From assembly GCA_052034525.1 (NCBI GenBank), contig JBPOIK010000079.1:1-64000 (forward strand): a stretch of 64,000 nt of DNA. Direction: 5' to 3'. The notes under the pieces were generated by a model. That model saw only the letters and a program-made list of their open reading frames with translations, did no database searches and had not been told where the DNA came from. The DNA is from JAFGJQ01 sp052034525 (lineage in GTDB: Bacteria; Planctomycetota; Phycisphaerae; UBA1845). The position numbers and the translations under genes were made by a program. Of this stretch, positions 44,782 to 54,232 are shown one piece after another; within the stretch, counting starts at the first letter, position 1; each line of letters opens with the position of its first letter.

Positions 44782-47700
44782 CGGCTCACCACAAGATTTC
44801 CCGCTCCGTGGACCGAGGCAAACCCGGGGTCATACATGCACGACGCCTCGATCGGCGGCACGACGAAGGAGCCGGCGGACACCGCACGCAGGCTGTAACG
44901 GAAGGTGCGGGCTTCGCGGCCGACGGAGGTGAACACAAGCACGCGGTCGTCGAGGAATTCCACCCGGTCCGGCACGTCCCCGGGTTCGTCCCATGGCGCC
45001 GCGCGAACGGAGGTGACCAGACGCGGGTTTTCCACTTCCAGCCCGCCAGGCAGAGCGTCCACAATGCAGACGTTCTCCAGCAACTGGTAATCGTCCAGAC
45101 CTGGTGCCGCCACTTCCACCTCCACGAGAATCAGGTCACCCGTCCGCACGGCGGTCGGATCGATGGGGGTCCCGTCGCCCTTAAGCCACCGGCGACGGAC
45201 GGTGAGCTGGCGGTCGTACGGTCGTACGGCGGCCTCGGCCGCCAGCCCGGTGAAGCTGACGGAAACATGAATCTGGCCGGTTCCCTCGGCGGCAATCTCG
45301 ATGGGGCATCCTCCGCGTTCCGCGGTGAGCGAAACAGGCTCGTTGCTGGAAAAAGGTGCCGACACGTTGGGGCCGGTGATGGTGCCGTGGAAGTCGGCTG
45401 GTTCGGCGGCGAGAGCCTGGTAGCGGGCCAGGGCGGCCAGCGCGCCGGCCGTCTGCAGCGTGTTGCCCCAGTGGCCGTCCTTCCGAGCGGCCTCCAATCG
45501 CCGCACGAGCGGCACGATCCACGGATGGTTCGGGTCCAGATCGAGCAGCACGAGCAGCAGCGTGGCTTCCTGGTGGACTTGCGACGTGATTCGATCGCCC
45601 GTCGTGGCAACGACAGATTGCTCGAGCGTGTCGTCGGCGAGCACCTGTTCGGCCCGGTCCCGCTGGCCGGCGGCCAACCAGGCGGCAGCCAGATGCGCCC
45701 GGCCGGCGATGTCGAGTTGGATGGTCGGTTCACTGAGGCGGGCCATCCAACCCCGCTGGGGACGATCCCAACCGGCCAGCACGTGGCAGATCATGGCCCG
45801 CAGATTGGCGTTTCCGCCGTCGTCGTCGATGTCGTTCAGAACGGACTCAAGGTATTTGCAGAGATCATTCATCAGTTGAGATTCGACGGCATAACCCTGA
45901 CGCGATGCGCAGAGCAGGAACTCGCCGACGTATGTGGACACCCACGCTTCCGCGCGGACGTCGCCGGGCCAGCAGCCGAAACCGCCGGACCGGGTCTGCA
46001 TGGACCAGAGTCGGAAGATGCCGGCTTGGATCAGGTCGCGTACGGCATCCCCGGCCTGGGCCGACGGGCTGGATGTCGGGAACAGCTCCGGCGCGTACAG
46101 CAGGGCCAACAGACGGCTGGTCGTCTGTTCCAGGCAGCCGTACGGATAGTCAAGCAGGAGCTGAAGGGCCGGACGAAGCTGAACGGCGGGCCGGGCCCCG
46201 ACGGTGACGGCCGTTCGAACGGTCTCGGCTCGGAGTGTCTCCGGCGGGTCGAGCATCACGGGATCGCCGGGTGTGATGGTCAGAAGCCGGCTTACCGTAA
46301 CCAGCGGGACGGCGGGGCGGACAGTCACGTCCGCCCGAGCGATGGCGGCCAGCGCTTCCCCATCGGCCGCCGTGGCGGTCGCCTGGACCCGGGCCTCCGC
46401 GATGCCCAGCGTGTCGGTCGTGGCCGTGAACCAGACCGTGCTGGAGCCACCGGGCGGAACGGCCACTGCTGGCCGCTGCGGCTCCGCCACGGTGAGAACA
46501 CCCGGCGGGGCCAGGACATGCACATCCACGCTCAGCGGGTTCTCAGACGTATTGAAAAGCTTGACCGGCACGTCGAACGTGTCGTTTGGTGCGGCGAATC
46601 GCGGCCAGGCGGCTTCCACCACAAGTGGCGCCGTGACGGTCAGCGCGTGTTCGGCGTGGCCGTAGAGGTCGGCATCCGCCGCCACGCCCATGATCCGCAT
46701 CTGCCCCGTGAGGTCCGGCAGCATGAGGTCCGCGTGGGCGGTCCCGTCCGCCTCCAGCGGCACCACGGTTCGCCAGATTACGGCCGGATCTCGGTGTCGA
46801 ACGCCCACGGGATTCCGCCGCATCGCCTCTTCCCCGAAGTCGTCTCCGCCGATGCGGGTCATGTCGGCGGGGCGGAGGTAGTCCGGCATGAGGTTGGCGA
46901 ACAGATCGGCCGACCACACTCCTGCCACGCGCGGCGCCAGGAACCAGGAAAGCGGGTCCGGCGTCTTGTATGCGGTGGTCAGCAGAATGCCCTCGTCAAC
47001 GGCCCACAGATGAAGGCAGCCCGGCCGCTGAAGATCAGCCGGCGCCGACGTGCGAGCGATCACCTGGACAGACTGCCCCGGTCGGGCCGTGGCGGGCGCC
47101 TCGATGGTGATCGGCAGGTTGTGAGCCGTGTGATCCGCAATCAGGCGCACGGTACCCATGGCGCGGTGTGGGAGCCACTGCGGCTGGTCCGGATTCAGCG
47201 GGCGCACGATGGTGGCGGTGACGAACCCGCCGCCGCGGATGGTCTGAGGGACGGCAAGCGCGACCTCGATGCCGTTGCTGGTCATCTCCACTACCTGGGT
47301 GTCCAGCACGCGATCCGTTTCCAGTGCCAGCCACAACGTGCCGGGGAAGGGACTCCGCACAAGGACGCGCGCCTGCGACCCGGGCACGTACCGGTCATGA
47401 TCGAGGATGACTTCTGCTCGCTCAGGCTGATCCAGAGCCACGGTGACCGCCGCGGTCCCGTCGCGAACGGCGTGAAACTCCAATCGGGTCAGGCTGCCGG
47501 ACTCCACGTCCGTCGCCTCGAACCGGTATTGGCCGGGGGTCGGGCAGCGAACCGTGATGACGCCCTCGGGCGTCTGACTGGCCGCCAAAGCACCGGTGGC
47601 GACTTCCGTAACATCCTCGACAGATTTGAACACCCACCGCCCGTTAACCCACTCGAGTACGGATTCATATTCCACCCGTTGCAGGACGTATTTCAGGCCG

Positions 47701-50174
47701 CCGGGCTGGGCCGGTTCGTCGGTACACGACACCTGTGTCCATGTGATGGGCACCTCTTGATCGACGGGTACGAGGTGTCCGGCCGGCAGTCGCAGTCCGA
47801 CGTGTCTACCGGCTGCATCGACGCGGAAACCCGTGCCCGTAGAGACGGACCGCCCGCCGGGTTCGGAAACCGTGACAGCAACGGCGGCCTCCCACAGACC
47901 GGCCGGTACATCCGGCGGCAGGGGCAGCTCGAGCGTCGCGTGCCCCTGCTCGTCCAGCGGGGCCTCGGTATCCGGGATGGCCGCGCGAGCACCGGCCAGC
48001 GGATCTGTGAACGTGTGGTCGGGGAACCGTCTGGACTGGAACGAGATGCGCCGAAAGGTTCCGCTGACGACGGCCGGGAGCTTCGCCGCAGGCTGGCCAA
48101 ACAGGTACCGGGCCTTCGTCTCAACCGCCGGCGCCTGATCGGGAGCGAACAGGGGCGCCGTGGGATTGGCCGTCACTTCCAGGCGCACCGGGACGAAGGT
48201 CTCAATCAACGCGCTGGTTTCGCCGAGCACTTCCGCCGCGCCCGGCAGGCTGACGGAGAACCGATACTCGCCAAGCTGCCCGTCGGGCAGGCTCGGGTAC
48301 TCCGCGTGGAAAAACCCCTGTCGGTCCGGCTGTGACGCGATCGCCATCTCCTGAACGGCGCGTCCGTCGGGACGGGTTACCTTCAGGGTCAGGGGGAAGG
48401 CCGGTGGAACCTGACCGACATCGTCCCGGATGATCCCCGTAAGATGGACCGGGTCGCCGGGCCGGTAGACGCCACGCTCGGTATAGAGCATCACGTCGTA
48501 GGTGCGCGGATACGGGCGACCGGAATGATCCACGTCATCGAACACCCACGGTTCCCGCTCCGGAACCACGTAATTCAGGTCGTCGCCCAGCCGGGCGGTG
48601 ACCAGCCAGGGATTGCCATCCGGGTGGTTATCCGGCACGACCAGCCGGGCAATTCCATCCGGGCCGGTGGTGCCGGAACCGAGCAACTGGTTGTTGAACG
48701 ACCAGGCGCACACCTCGGCCCCGGCCACTGACCGGGCCGTGCGCAGCGAGGTCACCCAGGCGGTCAGCCCGTCTCGTTCCTGCTTGACGGTCAGGCCCAA
48801 GTCGGAAATGCAGACAATCGCGGTGTCGTCCACCCAGGTCTGGTCCGTAGCGCTGGCCTGCACGTAGTAGACGCCGGGGTGATCCGGCAGCACCTGCTGA
48901 AGGCTGACGGCGGTGACGGTGGGGATGTTGCGGGGCAGATCGAGCGGAAAGATTTGCTCGTCCAGCTCGCGGGCGGTCGCTCGCGGCCTTTCACCCCGAA
49001 CGTGTGCGACCAGGTTGTTCTCGTGCACGCGCCGCGTCCGGATCGCCACGCCGGCCACGTTCACGGCCCGCAATTCCACCTCACGATGCCCGTAGGGTGT
49101 CAGGATTCCCCGGCTGACAGGAAAACGCAGCCCGGGCCAGCGGTCGGGAATCTCGAAGGTCACCGTCTGGGGCGACCCCACGGTGGACCCGTCAACGGCC
49201 ACGGCCTCGGCGCCCACGATGGCCGTGTATGTCCGGCCCGATTCAAACGGCCCCTCGATCCACAGGGATCCCCAGGATCCCCGGCGCACTCGCAAACCGG
49301 GGACGGGCGGATCGGTTTGGACGGTGGGCAGCGGTTTGTCGTGGTGCAGGGCGAATGAAAAATGCAAGTCAATCGCTACGTCGTCCTCGAGGCAGGGGTG
49401 GTTGACTTCCGCCGAGAGCAGAACGAACCGCGGGCTGACATCGAGCTGCCGTGTTTCGTTCTGGCCGAGCGGTCGGTTGCCGCCGTGCCCGGTGAGGGCG
49501 GCCGCCAACGTCAGGTATACCCGAGCGGCATCGCTCCGCGGGCACCGGATGATCATGCGTTCCGCCGGTTCACGCGTCAGGCAGACCGCGTCCAGAATCT
49601 CGCCGGACGCGCGCTGGGATCCTGGAGTCGCCTCCTCGCACAATGACGTCCGGATCCGAAGGTGGGCGAGCAGGTCGCTCGGGTTGACCGGCTGGTTGAA
49701 GACGAGTTCCAGCGTCAGATCAGAACGATCCACGGCCAGAAGCTGGTGATGGATCAATTGGAGGGGGCGCGTGGCAAACTCAAACGAAGACGTGCCAACG
49801 AGCACACGCCCGGTCTGCGTTTCCGCGTCCGCCGCAGGCTTGACCACGTATACCCGACCCGGCGCCAGTGGCCTGTCCAGGCGATACTCCAGTCGGTCCG
49901 GCTTGGCCCAGACCCATTGGCCGTCCGGCGGCGGATCCACGAGGAAGGGCGAGCGGGCTGCCGGTTTGCCGACCAGAGACGTAGGCACCAGCGGCTCATC
50001 AAAAACGAGGGTGAGCCGGTCGGTCTCGTCGATGTTCTGCGTCGGGAGAGCGGCGAGCACGCGGAGCTTGGGCCGGTCCGTGCGGGTGGCCGCCCGGTAG
50101 ATGAGCCCCAGTCCAACGGCGTTCAATACGAGCAGGGCGGCAGCCAGAAACGCAAAACGAGTGCGGGAAAGCAT
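44778..50174 (-). CDS. yfhM: Bacterial alpha-2-macroglobulin
   Basis: This 1798-residue protein matches bacterial alpha-2-macroglobulins, periplasmic protease traps that protect the cell envelope. The thioester motif PYGCLEQTT (Cys near residue 1345) is intact, so it can be activated on cleavage. Macroglobulin-like domains (MG) run before it. A terpenoid-cyclase-like thioester domain with alpha-alpha repeats follows (from about 1290 on). The N-terminus is a signal anchor without a lipobox cysteine (RFAFLAAALLVLNAVGLGLIY), unlike the lipoprotein forms. The start at 50174 has GGAGT about 8 nt upstream, and a promoter is seen at 50228-50257. Confidence 0.92.
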   Translation of the reverse strand: MLSRTRFAFLAAALLVLNAVGLGLIYRAATRTDRPKLRVLAALPTQNIDETDRLTLVFDEPLVPTSLVGKPAARSPFLVDPPPDGQWVWAKPDRLEYRLDRPLAPGRVYVVKPAADAETQTGRVLVGTSSFEFATRPLQLIHHQLLAVDRSDLTLELVFNQPVNPSDLLAHLRIRTSLCEEATPGSQRASGEILDAVCLTREPAERMIIRCPRSDAARVYLTLAAALTGHGGNRPLGQNETRQLDVSPRFVLLSAEVNHPCLEDDVAIDLHFSFALHHDKPLPTVQTDPPVPGLRVRRGSWGSLWIEGPFESGRTYTAIVGAEAVAVDGSTVGSPQTVTFEIPDRWPGLRFPVSRGILTPYGHREVELRAVNVAGVAIRTRRVHENNLVAHVRGERPRATARELDEQIFPLDLPRNIPTVTAVSLQQVLPDHPGVYYVQASATDQTWVDDTAIVCISDLGLTVKQERDGLTAWVTSLRTARSVAGAEVCAWSFNNQLLGSGTTGPDGIARLVVPDNHPDGNPWLVTARLGDDLNYVVPEREPWVFDDVDHSGRPYPRTYDVMLYTERGVYRPGDPVHLTGIIRDDVGQVPPAFPLTLKVTRPDGRAVQEMAIASQPDRQGFFHAEYPSLPDGQLGEYRFSVSLPGAAEVLGETSALIETFVPVRLEVTANPTAPLFAPDQAPAVETKARYLFGQPAAKLPAVVSGTFRRISFQSRRFPDHTFTDPLAGARAAIPDTEAPLDEQGHATLELPLPPDVPAGLWEAAVAVTVSEPGGRSVSTGTGFRVDAAGRHVGLRLPAGHLVPVDQEVPITWTQVSCTDEPAQPGGLKYVLQRVEYESVLEWVNGRWVFKSVEDVTEVATGALAASQTPEGVITVRCPTPGQYRFEATDVESGSLTRLEFHAVRDGTAAVTVALDQPERAEVILDHDRYVPGSQARVLVRSPFPGTLWLALETDRVLDTQVVEMTSNGIEVALAVPQTIRGGGFVTATIVRPLNPDQPQWLPHRAMGTVRLIADHTAHNLPITIEAPATARPGQSVQVIARTSAPADLQRPGCLHLWAVDEGILLTTAYKTPDPLSWFLAPRVAGVWSADLFANLMPDYLRPADMTRIGGDDFGEEAMRRNPVGVRHRDPAVIWRTVVPLEADGTAHADLMLPDLTGQMRIMGVAADADLYGHAEHALTVTAPLVVEAAWPRFAAPNDTFDVPVKLFNTSENPLSVDVHVLAPPGVLTVAEPQRPAVAVPPGGSSTVWFTATTDTLGIAEARVQATATAADGEALAAIARADVTVRPAVPLVTVSRLLTITPGDPVMLDPPETLRAETVRTAVTVGARPAVQLRPALQLLLDYPYGCLEQTTSRLLALLYAPELFPTSSPSAQAGDAVRDLIQAGIFRLWSMQTRSGGFGCWPGDVRAEAWVSTYVGEFLLCASRQGYAVESQLMNDLCKYLESVLNDIDDDGGNANLRAMICHVLAGWDRPQRGWMARLSEPTIQLDIAGRAHLAAAWLAAGQRDRAEQVLADDTLEQSVVATTGDRITSQVHQEATLLLVLLDLDPNHPWIVPLVRRLEAARKDGHWGNTLQTAGALAALARYQALAAEPADFHGTITGPNVSAPFSSNEPVSLTAERGGCPIEIAAEGTGQIHVSVSFTGLAAEAAVRPYDRQLTVRRRWLKGDGTPIDPTAVRTGDLILVEVEVAAPGLDDYQLLENVCIVDALPGGLEVENPRLVTSVRAAPWDEPGDVPDRVEFLDDRVLVFTSVGREARTFRYSLRAVSAGSFVVPPIEASCMYDPGFASVHGAGNLVVSR

Positions 50175-50227
50175 AGGTTCGACTCCATGAACCAACAGTG
50201 CATCCGTGCGGGGTGAGGTCGCATTTA

Positions 50228-50257
50228 CTTATAGCAGATCGCTGCGCATGAATACAA
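50228..50257 (-). promoter_or_regulatory. Sigma-70 promoter of the alpha-2-macroglobulin-pbpC operon
   Basis: On the minus strand TTGTAT (50252-50257) and TATAAG (50228-50233) are separated by 18 nt, with a leader of about 47 nt. Confidence 0.55.
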
Positions 50258-50637
50258 GAGCGAACCAGGGCGCACGATAAGAAATCAAGCGGCAAAGCCG
50301 CGGCTCTCGGATCCAATGAGAAATCGACTGTGCGAACACTGTTGAATCACGGTGAACAACACGGGGGTAGGTCGGGGATACGAGTGGCCGGGCACGCGGG
50401 AGCTGAATTGGAGCTGGGGCATTTGACGCGAGGAACCGCCCCCTCCCTCCTTTCCCTCAGGGCGTGAACGGTCACGTGCCCGGTGAGTCCTGACGCCGGG
50501 TGCACCGGATGCCCTTTGTCCGTCAGACCAAGGAAGCGGGCAAGCCGCATGGCCGGGCCGTGGCGGCGGCGGGACAGCGTCACGATTTGCGCTTGACGAT
50601 CGGGAGGCCCGCAATAAGACGTCTTGTTTTGTGACCA
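50258..50637. other. Intergenic region before aroB 3' end
   Basis: This stretch of 380 nt contains only the upstream region of the alpha-2-macroglobulin promoter and an AAGACGTCTT palindrome near 50620. Neither a gene nor an RNA is recognised. Confidence 0.4.
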
Positions 50638-51726
50638 TCAAGACGTCACGGCGGCGCATGCGGCGCGCACGATCGCGTCCGGCACGTCGTCACGCAGCAC
50701 CGTAGCGCCCAGGCCCCGCGGCAGCGTGAATCGGACCTTGCCGCCGGCCACCTTTTTGTCGCGCGACATGTAGCCCAGCAACTCGTCCTCGTTCAGCGGG
50801 ATGTCCAGTCGCACGGGCAGGCCGTACGCTTCCAGACACCGCACCACGTGCCCCGCATCCGCCTGCGAAAGCAGCCCCATCTCCACCGCGATGCGGCACT
50901 CGGCGACCATGCCCAGCGCCACGCATTCGCCGTGTCGCAGGGCGTATCCTCGCGCGGCCTCGATCGCATGGCCCACGGTGTGCCCGAAGTTCAATGACGC
51001 CCGCAGCGCTGTCTGTTCCCGCTCATCGCGCGAGACCACGTCCGCCTTGATCCGAACGTTCCGCTGTACCAGCTCCGTCAGCACGTCGGGCTCGCGGGCC
51101 AGCACACGCTTGCATTCCGTGATGTGCCATCGCAGAAACGGCTCGTCGGTGATCACCGCGTGCTTGATGGATTCGGCCAGGCCGGCCACCAGATCCCGCG
51201 GCGAGAGCGTGCGCAGGCACTCCGGATCGATCTGCACCAGCGCGGGCTGATGAAACGCTCCGACGAGGTTTTTGCCCGCCCGATGGTTAACGGCCGTTTT
51301 GCCACCGATGGCGGCGTCTACGTCCGCCTCAACCGTCGTCGGGCAGATAGCGAATGCCACGCCACGCATCCACGTCGCGGCCGCGAAGCCCGTCAGATCG
51401 CTCACCATGCCGCCGCCCAGCGCCACCAGCGCGCCGTCCCGGGCCAGCCGCATTTCTCCCAAACGGTCGTAGATTCGGTCGGCCGAGGCGAGCGATTTCG
51501 TCGCATCGCCCGGCGGCAGGATCAGAGCGGCGACCTCCAGCCCCGCATCGCGCAGGCTCGCCAGCGCGGCCTCTGCGAACAGCCCAGCCACAGTCTCATC
51601 GCTGACCAGCAGAACCTTCGTCGGATGGACCAGTTCAGCCAGCGCCGGACCCAGTTCTCGGAGGGCGCCCGGGTGAACCGTCACGCGAGTCCGGCTGGCG
51701 GCGAAAGAAATATCGAAAGTGCTCAC
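50638..51726 (-). CDS. aroB: 3-dehydroquinate synthase
   Basis: AroB cyclises DAHP to 3-dehydroquinate in the shikimate pathway. The 362-residue protein carries ALGGGMVSDLTGF (NAD binding), PTTVEADVDAAIGGKT, GKNLVGAFHQP, ESIKHAVI, the metal-binding NFGHTVGHAIEA and HGECVALGM, and SRDKKV. In most AroB proteins the first block reads LLAQVDSSVGGKT, so the VEADVDAAIGGK form is slightly divergent. GTG at 51726 is the start because AAGGA lies 9 nt upstream. folC is divergent. Confidence 0.93.
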   Translation of the reverse strand: MSTFDISFAASRTRVTVHPGALRELGPALAELVHPTKVLLVSDETVAGLFAEAALASLRDAGLEVAALILPPGDATKSLASADRIYDRLGEMRLARDGALVALGGGMVSDLTGFAAATWMRGVAFAICPTTVEADVDAAIGGKTAVNHRAGKNLVGAFHQPALVQIDPECLRTLSPRDLVAGLAESIKHAVITDEPFLRWHITECKRVLAREPDVLTELVQRNVRIKADVVSRDEREQTALRASLNFGHTVGHAIEAARGYALRHGECVALGMVAECRIAVEMGLLSQADAGHVVRCLEAYGLPVRLDIPLNEDELLGYMSRDKKVAGGKVRFTLPRGLGATVLRDDVPDAIVRAACAAVTS

Positions 51727-52142
51727 GTCGCGGTCCTTCGTTCGGGGGCCATGATACCGGCAGGTGAGCCTCGTCGGAAACCCGGCCGCCCGGCGGGGTT
51801 GTGTCGCTTGCCCGCTTTGTGTCGCGTTACCACAACATATAGAGCGACAGGTTTCTACCGGCCGCCATCCCTGCGATCTCTGGCAAATTCGACGCGGTTG
51901 AGGTAAACTGGTGGGCTGTGTGACTCGTATAAGAGTGCAATGGAAGACCGGTAATGTCCGCCTGCCACACGTGAAAAGGAGTGCCTGACGTAAGTCGCGA
52001 GTCACTAAGGATTTATAGCGGCTTCCCTGGTGGTATCTCACAGATGTGAGGTTCTTCCTCAGAACGCTAAGTTCAATCCTGGCAAAGAGTAGTAACGGTT
52101 TCTTCATTGACGCTGCTGCTTATCGGAGTTAAAATCCTGCCC
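51727..52142. other. Divergent aroB-folC intergenic region with two small hairpins
   Basis: About 415 nt. It contains CTCACA-GA-TGTGAG (near 52039) and GTTCT/AGAAC (near 52054) palindromes plus the folC promoter at 52107-52135. No RNA family is recognised. It is slightly AT-richer than the coding DNA around it. Confidence 0.4.
52107..52135 (+). promoter_or_regulatory. Promoter of folC (predicted leaderless)
   Basis: TTGACG (52107-52112) and TAAAAT (52130-52135) are separated by 17 nt. The predicted transcription start at about 52142 is adjacent to the ATG at 52143, so the transcript would have little or no 5' leader. Confidence 0.55.
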
Positions 52143-53609
52143 ATGGCACGGTCAACTGCTGTTAAGACGAAACCCAAGTCGTCGTCCAAACCAGCTCGAA
52201 AACCCGCTTGCGTGACTAAGACCGCCCCACGTCGGGCAACGGCGCGCAAGCCGAGCGGAGTATCGGTGCGGACCTACAAGGCGGCACTGAACTACCTCAG
52301 CTCACTGGTGAACTACGAGCAGGGTGGCCGGTTGGGGTACAATTCCACGAATTTCAATCTTTCCCGTATGACCCGGCTTCTTGCCGCGCTGGACAATCCT
52401 CAGCGCGAGTTCAAGACGGTCCACGTTGCGGGGACGAAGGGCAAAGGCAGCACGGCGGCGATGGTGGCCGCCATGCTCCAAGGCAACCGGCTGAAAGTCG
52501 GGTTGTATACCTCGCCGCACATTCTGACCGTTCGCGAGCGCATCGCGATCAACGGAGACATGGTTTCCGAATCCAAGTTCACCAAGCTGGTGGATGCCAT
52601 CTGCCGGGTGAAGTCGCACGGAGACACCTTCACGTACTTCGAGGTTCTGACGGCCATGGCTTTTCTGCACTTCGCGGCGGAAAAGGTGGACGTGGCCGTG
52701 ATTGAGACCGGCCTGGGCGGTCGGCTGGATTCGACGAACGTCATCCGGCCGGAGGTGTGCGCCATCACGTCGATCAGCATGGATCATTCGGGTCAGCTCG
52801 GAAGCACGCTGGCGGCCATCGCCGAGGAGAAGGCCGGCATCATGAAGCAGGGCGTCCCGGTGATCAGCGCGCCGCAGCGGGCAGAGGCGCGGCAGGCGCT
52901 GGCGGCGGCTTCGGAGAAGATGGGCGCTCCGTTGCGGTTCACGGGCGAGGACATCGAGTTCAGCTACCGATTCGAGGCGTCGCGGGGGCTGGGTCCGCAC
53001 ACCCGGCTGTGCCTGACCACCCCGACCAGCCGGTTCGAGCATGTGCATGTGCCGCTGCTGGGCGAGCACCAGGCGATCAATTGCAGCGTGGCACTGGCCG
53101 TGGTGGACGTACTCAAGCAGCGCGGCCTGAAGATTGACGACCAGCTTGCCATTGACGGCCTGGCGTCCGTGCGGTTGAGCGGACGGATGGAGATCATCTG
53201 CGAGAACCCGCGCATTCTGGTAGACGGCGCCCACAACGCGGCCAGTGTGCATGCGCTGATGCGCGGAATCGGGCAGAACGTGCCGTACGACTCGATGATC
53301 GTGATTTTCGGCTGCCAGCGGGACAAGGACGTGGCGGGCATGCTGCGTCATATTCAACTGGGGGCCGACAAAGTCATCTTTACCACGACGGGCTCGCCGC
53401 GCACCATGGATCCGCACGACCTGGCCTCCGCCTACGTGGACCAGTGCGGAAAAATGGCCCAGGTGGCGGAAGACCTGGAAGAGGCGATCCGCATCGCGGG
53501 CAGCGCTTTGACGCGTGAGGATCTGATCTGCATTACCGGATCCTTCTACCTGGTGGGCCGGGCCAAGCGGCTCTACGCCCAGAAGGCGGGCCAGACAGTG
53601 GGGCAGTAA
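52143..53609 (+). CDS. folC: Folylpolyglutamate synthase / dihydrofolate synthase
   Basis: FolC adds glutamate to dihydropteroate and folates using ATP. The 488-residue protein has a Mur ligase-like P-loop (HVAGTKGKGSTAAM), a YTSPHILTVRERIAING motif, VDVAVIETGLGGRLDSTN, SMDHSGQLG and ILVDGAHNAASV. The first 40 residues are a basic Lys/Ala/Arg-rich leader not seen in the usual enzyme, including KTKPKSSSKPARKPAC. A GGAG sits 14 nt upstream, too far for a normal Shine-Dalgarno. The promoter position suggests a leaderless mRNA. Confidence 0.93.
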   Translation: MARSTAVKTKPKSSSKPARKPACVTKTAPRRATARKPSGVSVRTYKAALNYLSSLVNYEQGGRLGYNSTNFNLSRMTRLLAALDNPQREFKTVHVAGTKGKGSTAAMVAAMLQGNRLKVGLYTSPHILTVRERIAINGDMVSESKFTKLVDAICRVKSHGDTFTYFEVLTAMAFLHFAAEKVDVAVIETGLGGRLDSTNVIRPEVCAITSISMDHSGQLGSTLAAIAEEKAGIMKQGVPVISAPQRAEARQALAAASEKMGAPLRFTGEDIEFSYRFEASRGLGPHTRLCLTTPTSRFEHVHVPLLGEHQAINCSVALAVVDVLKQRGLKIDDQLAIDGLASVRLSGRMEIICENPRILVDGAHNAASVHALMRGIGQNVPYDSMIVIFGCQRDKDVAGMLRHIQLGADKVIFTTTGSPRTMDPHDLASAYVDQCGKMAQVAEDLEEAIRIAGSALTREDLICITGSFYLVGRAKRLYAQKAGQTVGQ

Positions 53610-54232
53610 GCCCGCGGCCCGCCGACACCCCCACAAACACAACCACACGCCAGCGCGCGGATCGAGAACAGTCCGGGCGCTCGGCGATGTCCTGACTGGG
53701 GTTCGCGTACCAGGACGTTCCGCCTCCGGCCATCGGGGCATGGAAGCGCCTGCGCCGCTTCTGTTTCAATTCGCGGGCCGGCATGTTGCGAATCAATCGT
53801 GCCCCCGGGCGTTTCCTCTGCGTAAGGAGCACGGTCCGGTAGGAGTTGTTCGCACCGCACGCCCGCGTGTTCGATTTGATCCAACTGCATCTTCCGACCT
53901 AGGACTATTGTCCCAACAGAATCTGCGCATTGCGGGCCGCCACGTCTTGAAGTGATGTCATCGTGTGGCATTAGAATTATGACTTCTATTTTTGTTCTCG
54001 ATTCAGCCGATAGAAATGTGTCCCGGCGCAGAAGAGAGCTGAAGGAATGTCGCCCTGTCATCTGGTGACATTGCATCGCACAGAACGGGCGGCCGCGCGG
54101 ACGTCGGGAGAAACCTGCGCCGCCGAACGCCTGGCTCATTCGAAGAGAACGCTCCGCTTTGTTCCGGCATTCGATCTTGTGACGTTGCAGGTCGGGCAGA
54201 GCGAGCCGCGCGCATCAGAAGAGGTCTGAACC
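53610..54232. other. Upstream region of the hydrogenase-MCP operon
   Basis: This 620-nt spacer must contain the operon promoter, but no convincing sigma-70, sigma-54 (GG-N10-GC) or sigma-28 element was found. The stretch 53940-54015 is AT-rich and the likeliest place. No RNA or repeat was seen. Confidence 0.45.

Noticed and set aside
54040..54090. Possible sigma-54 promoter and short TGTC-type repeats upstream of the hydrogenase
   Set aside because: No GG-N10-GC spacing is present and only two repeat-like units are seen.
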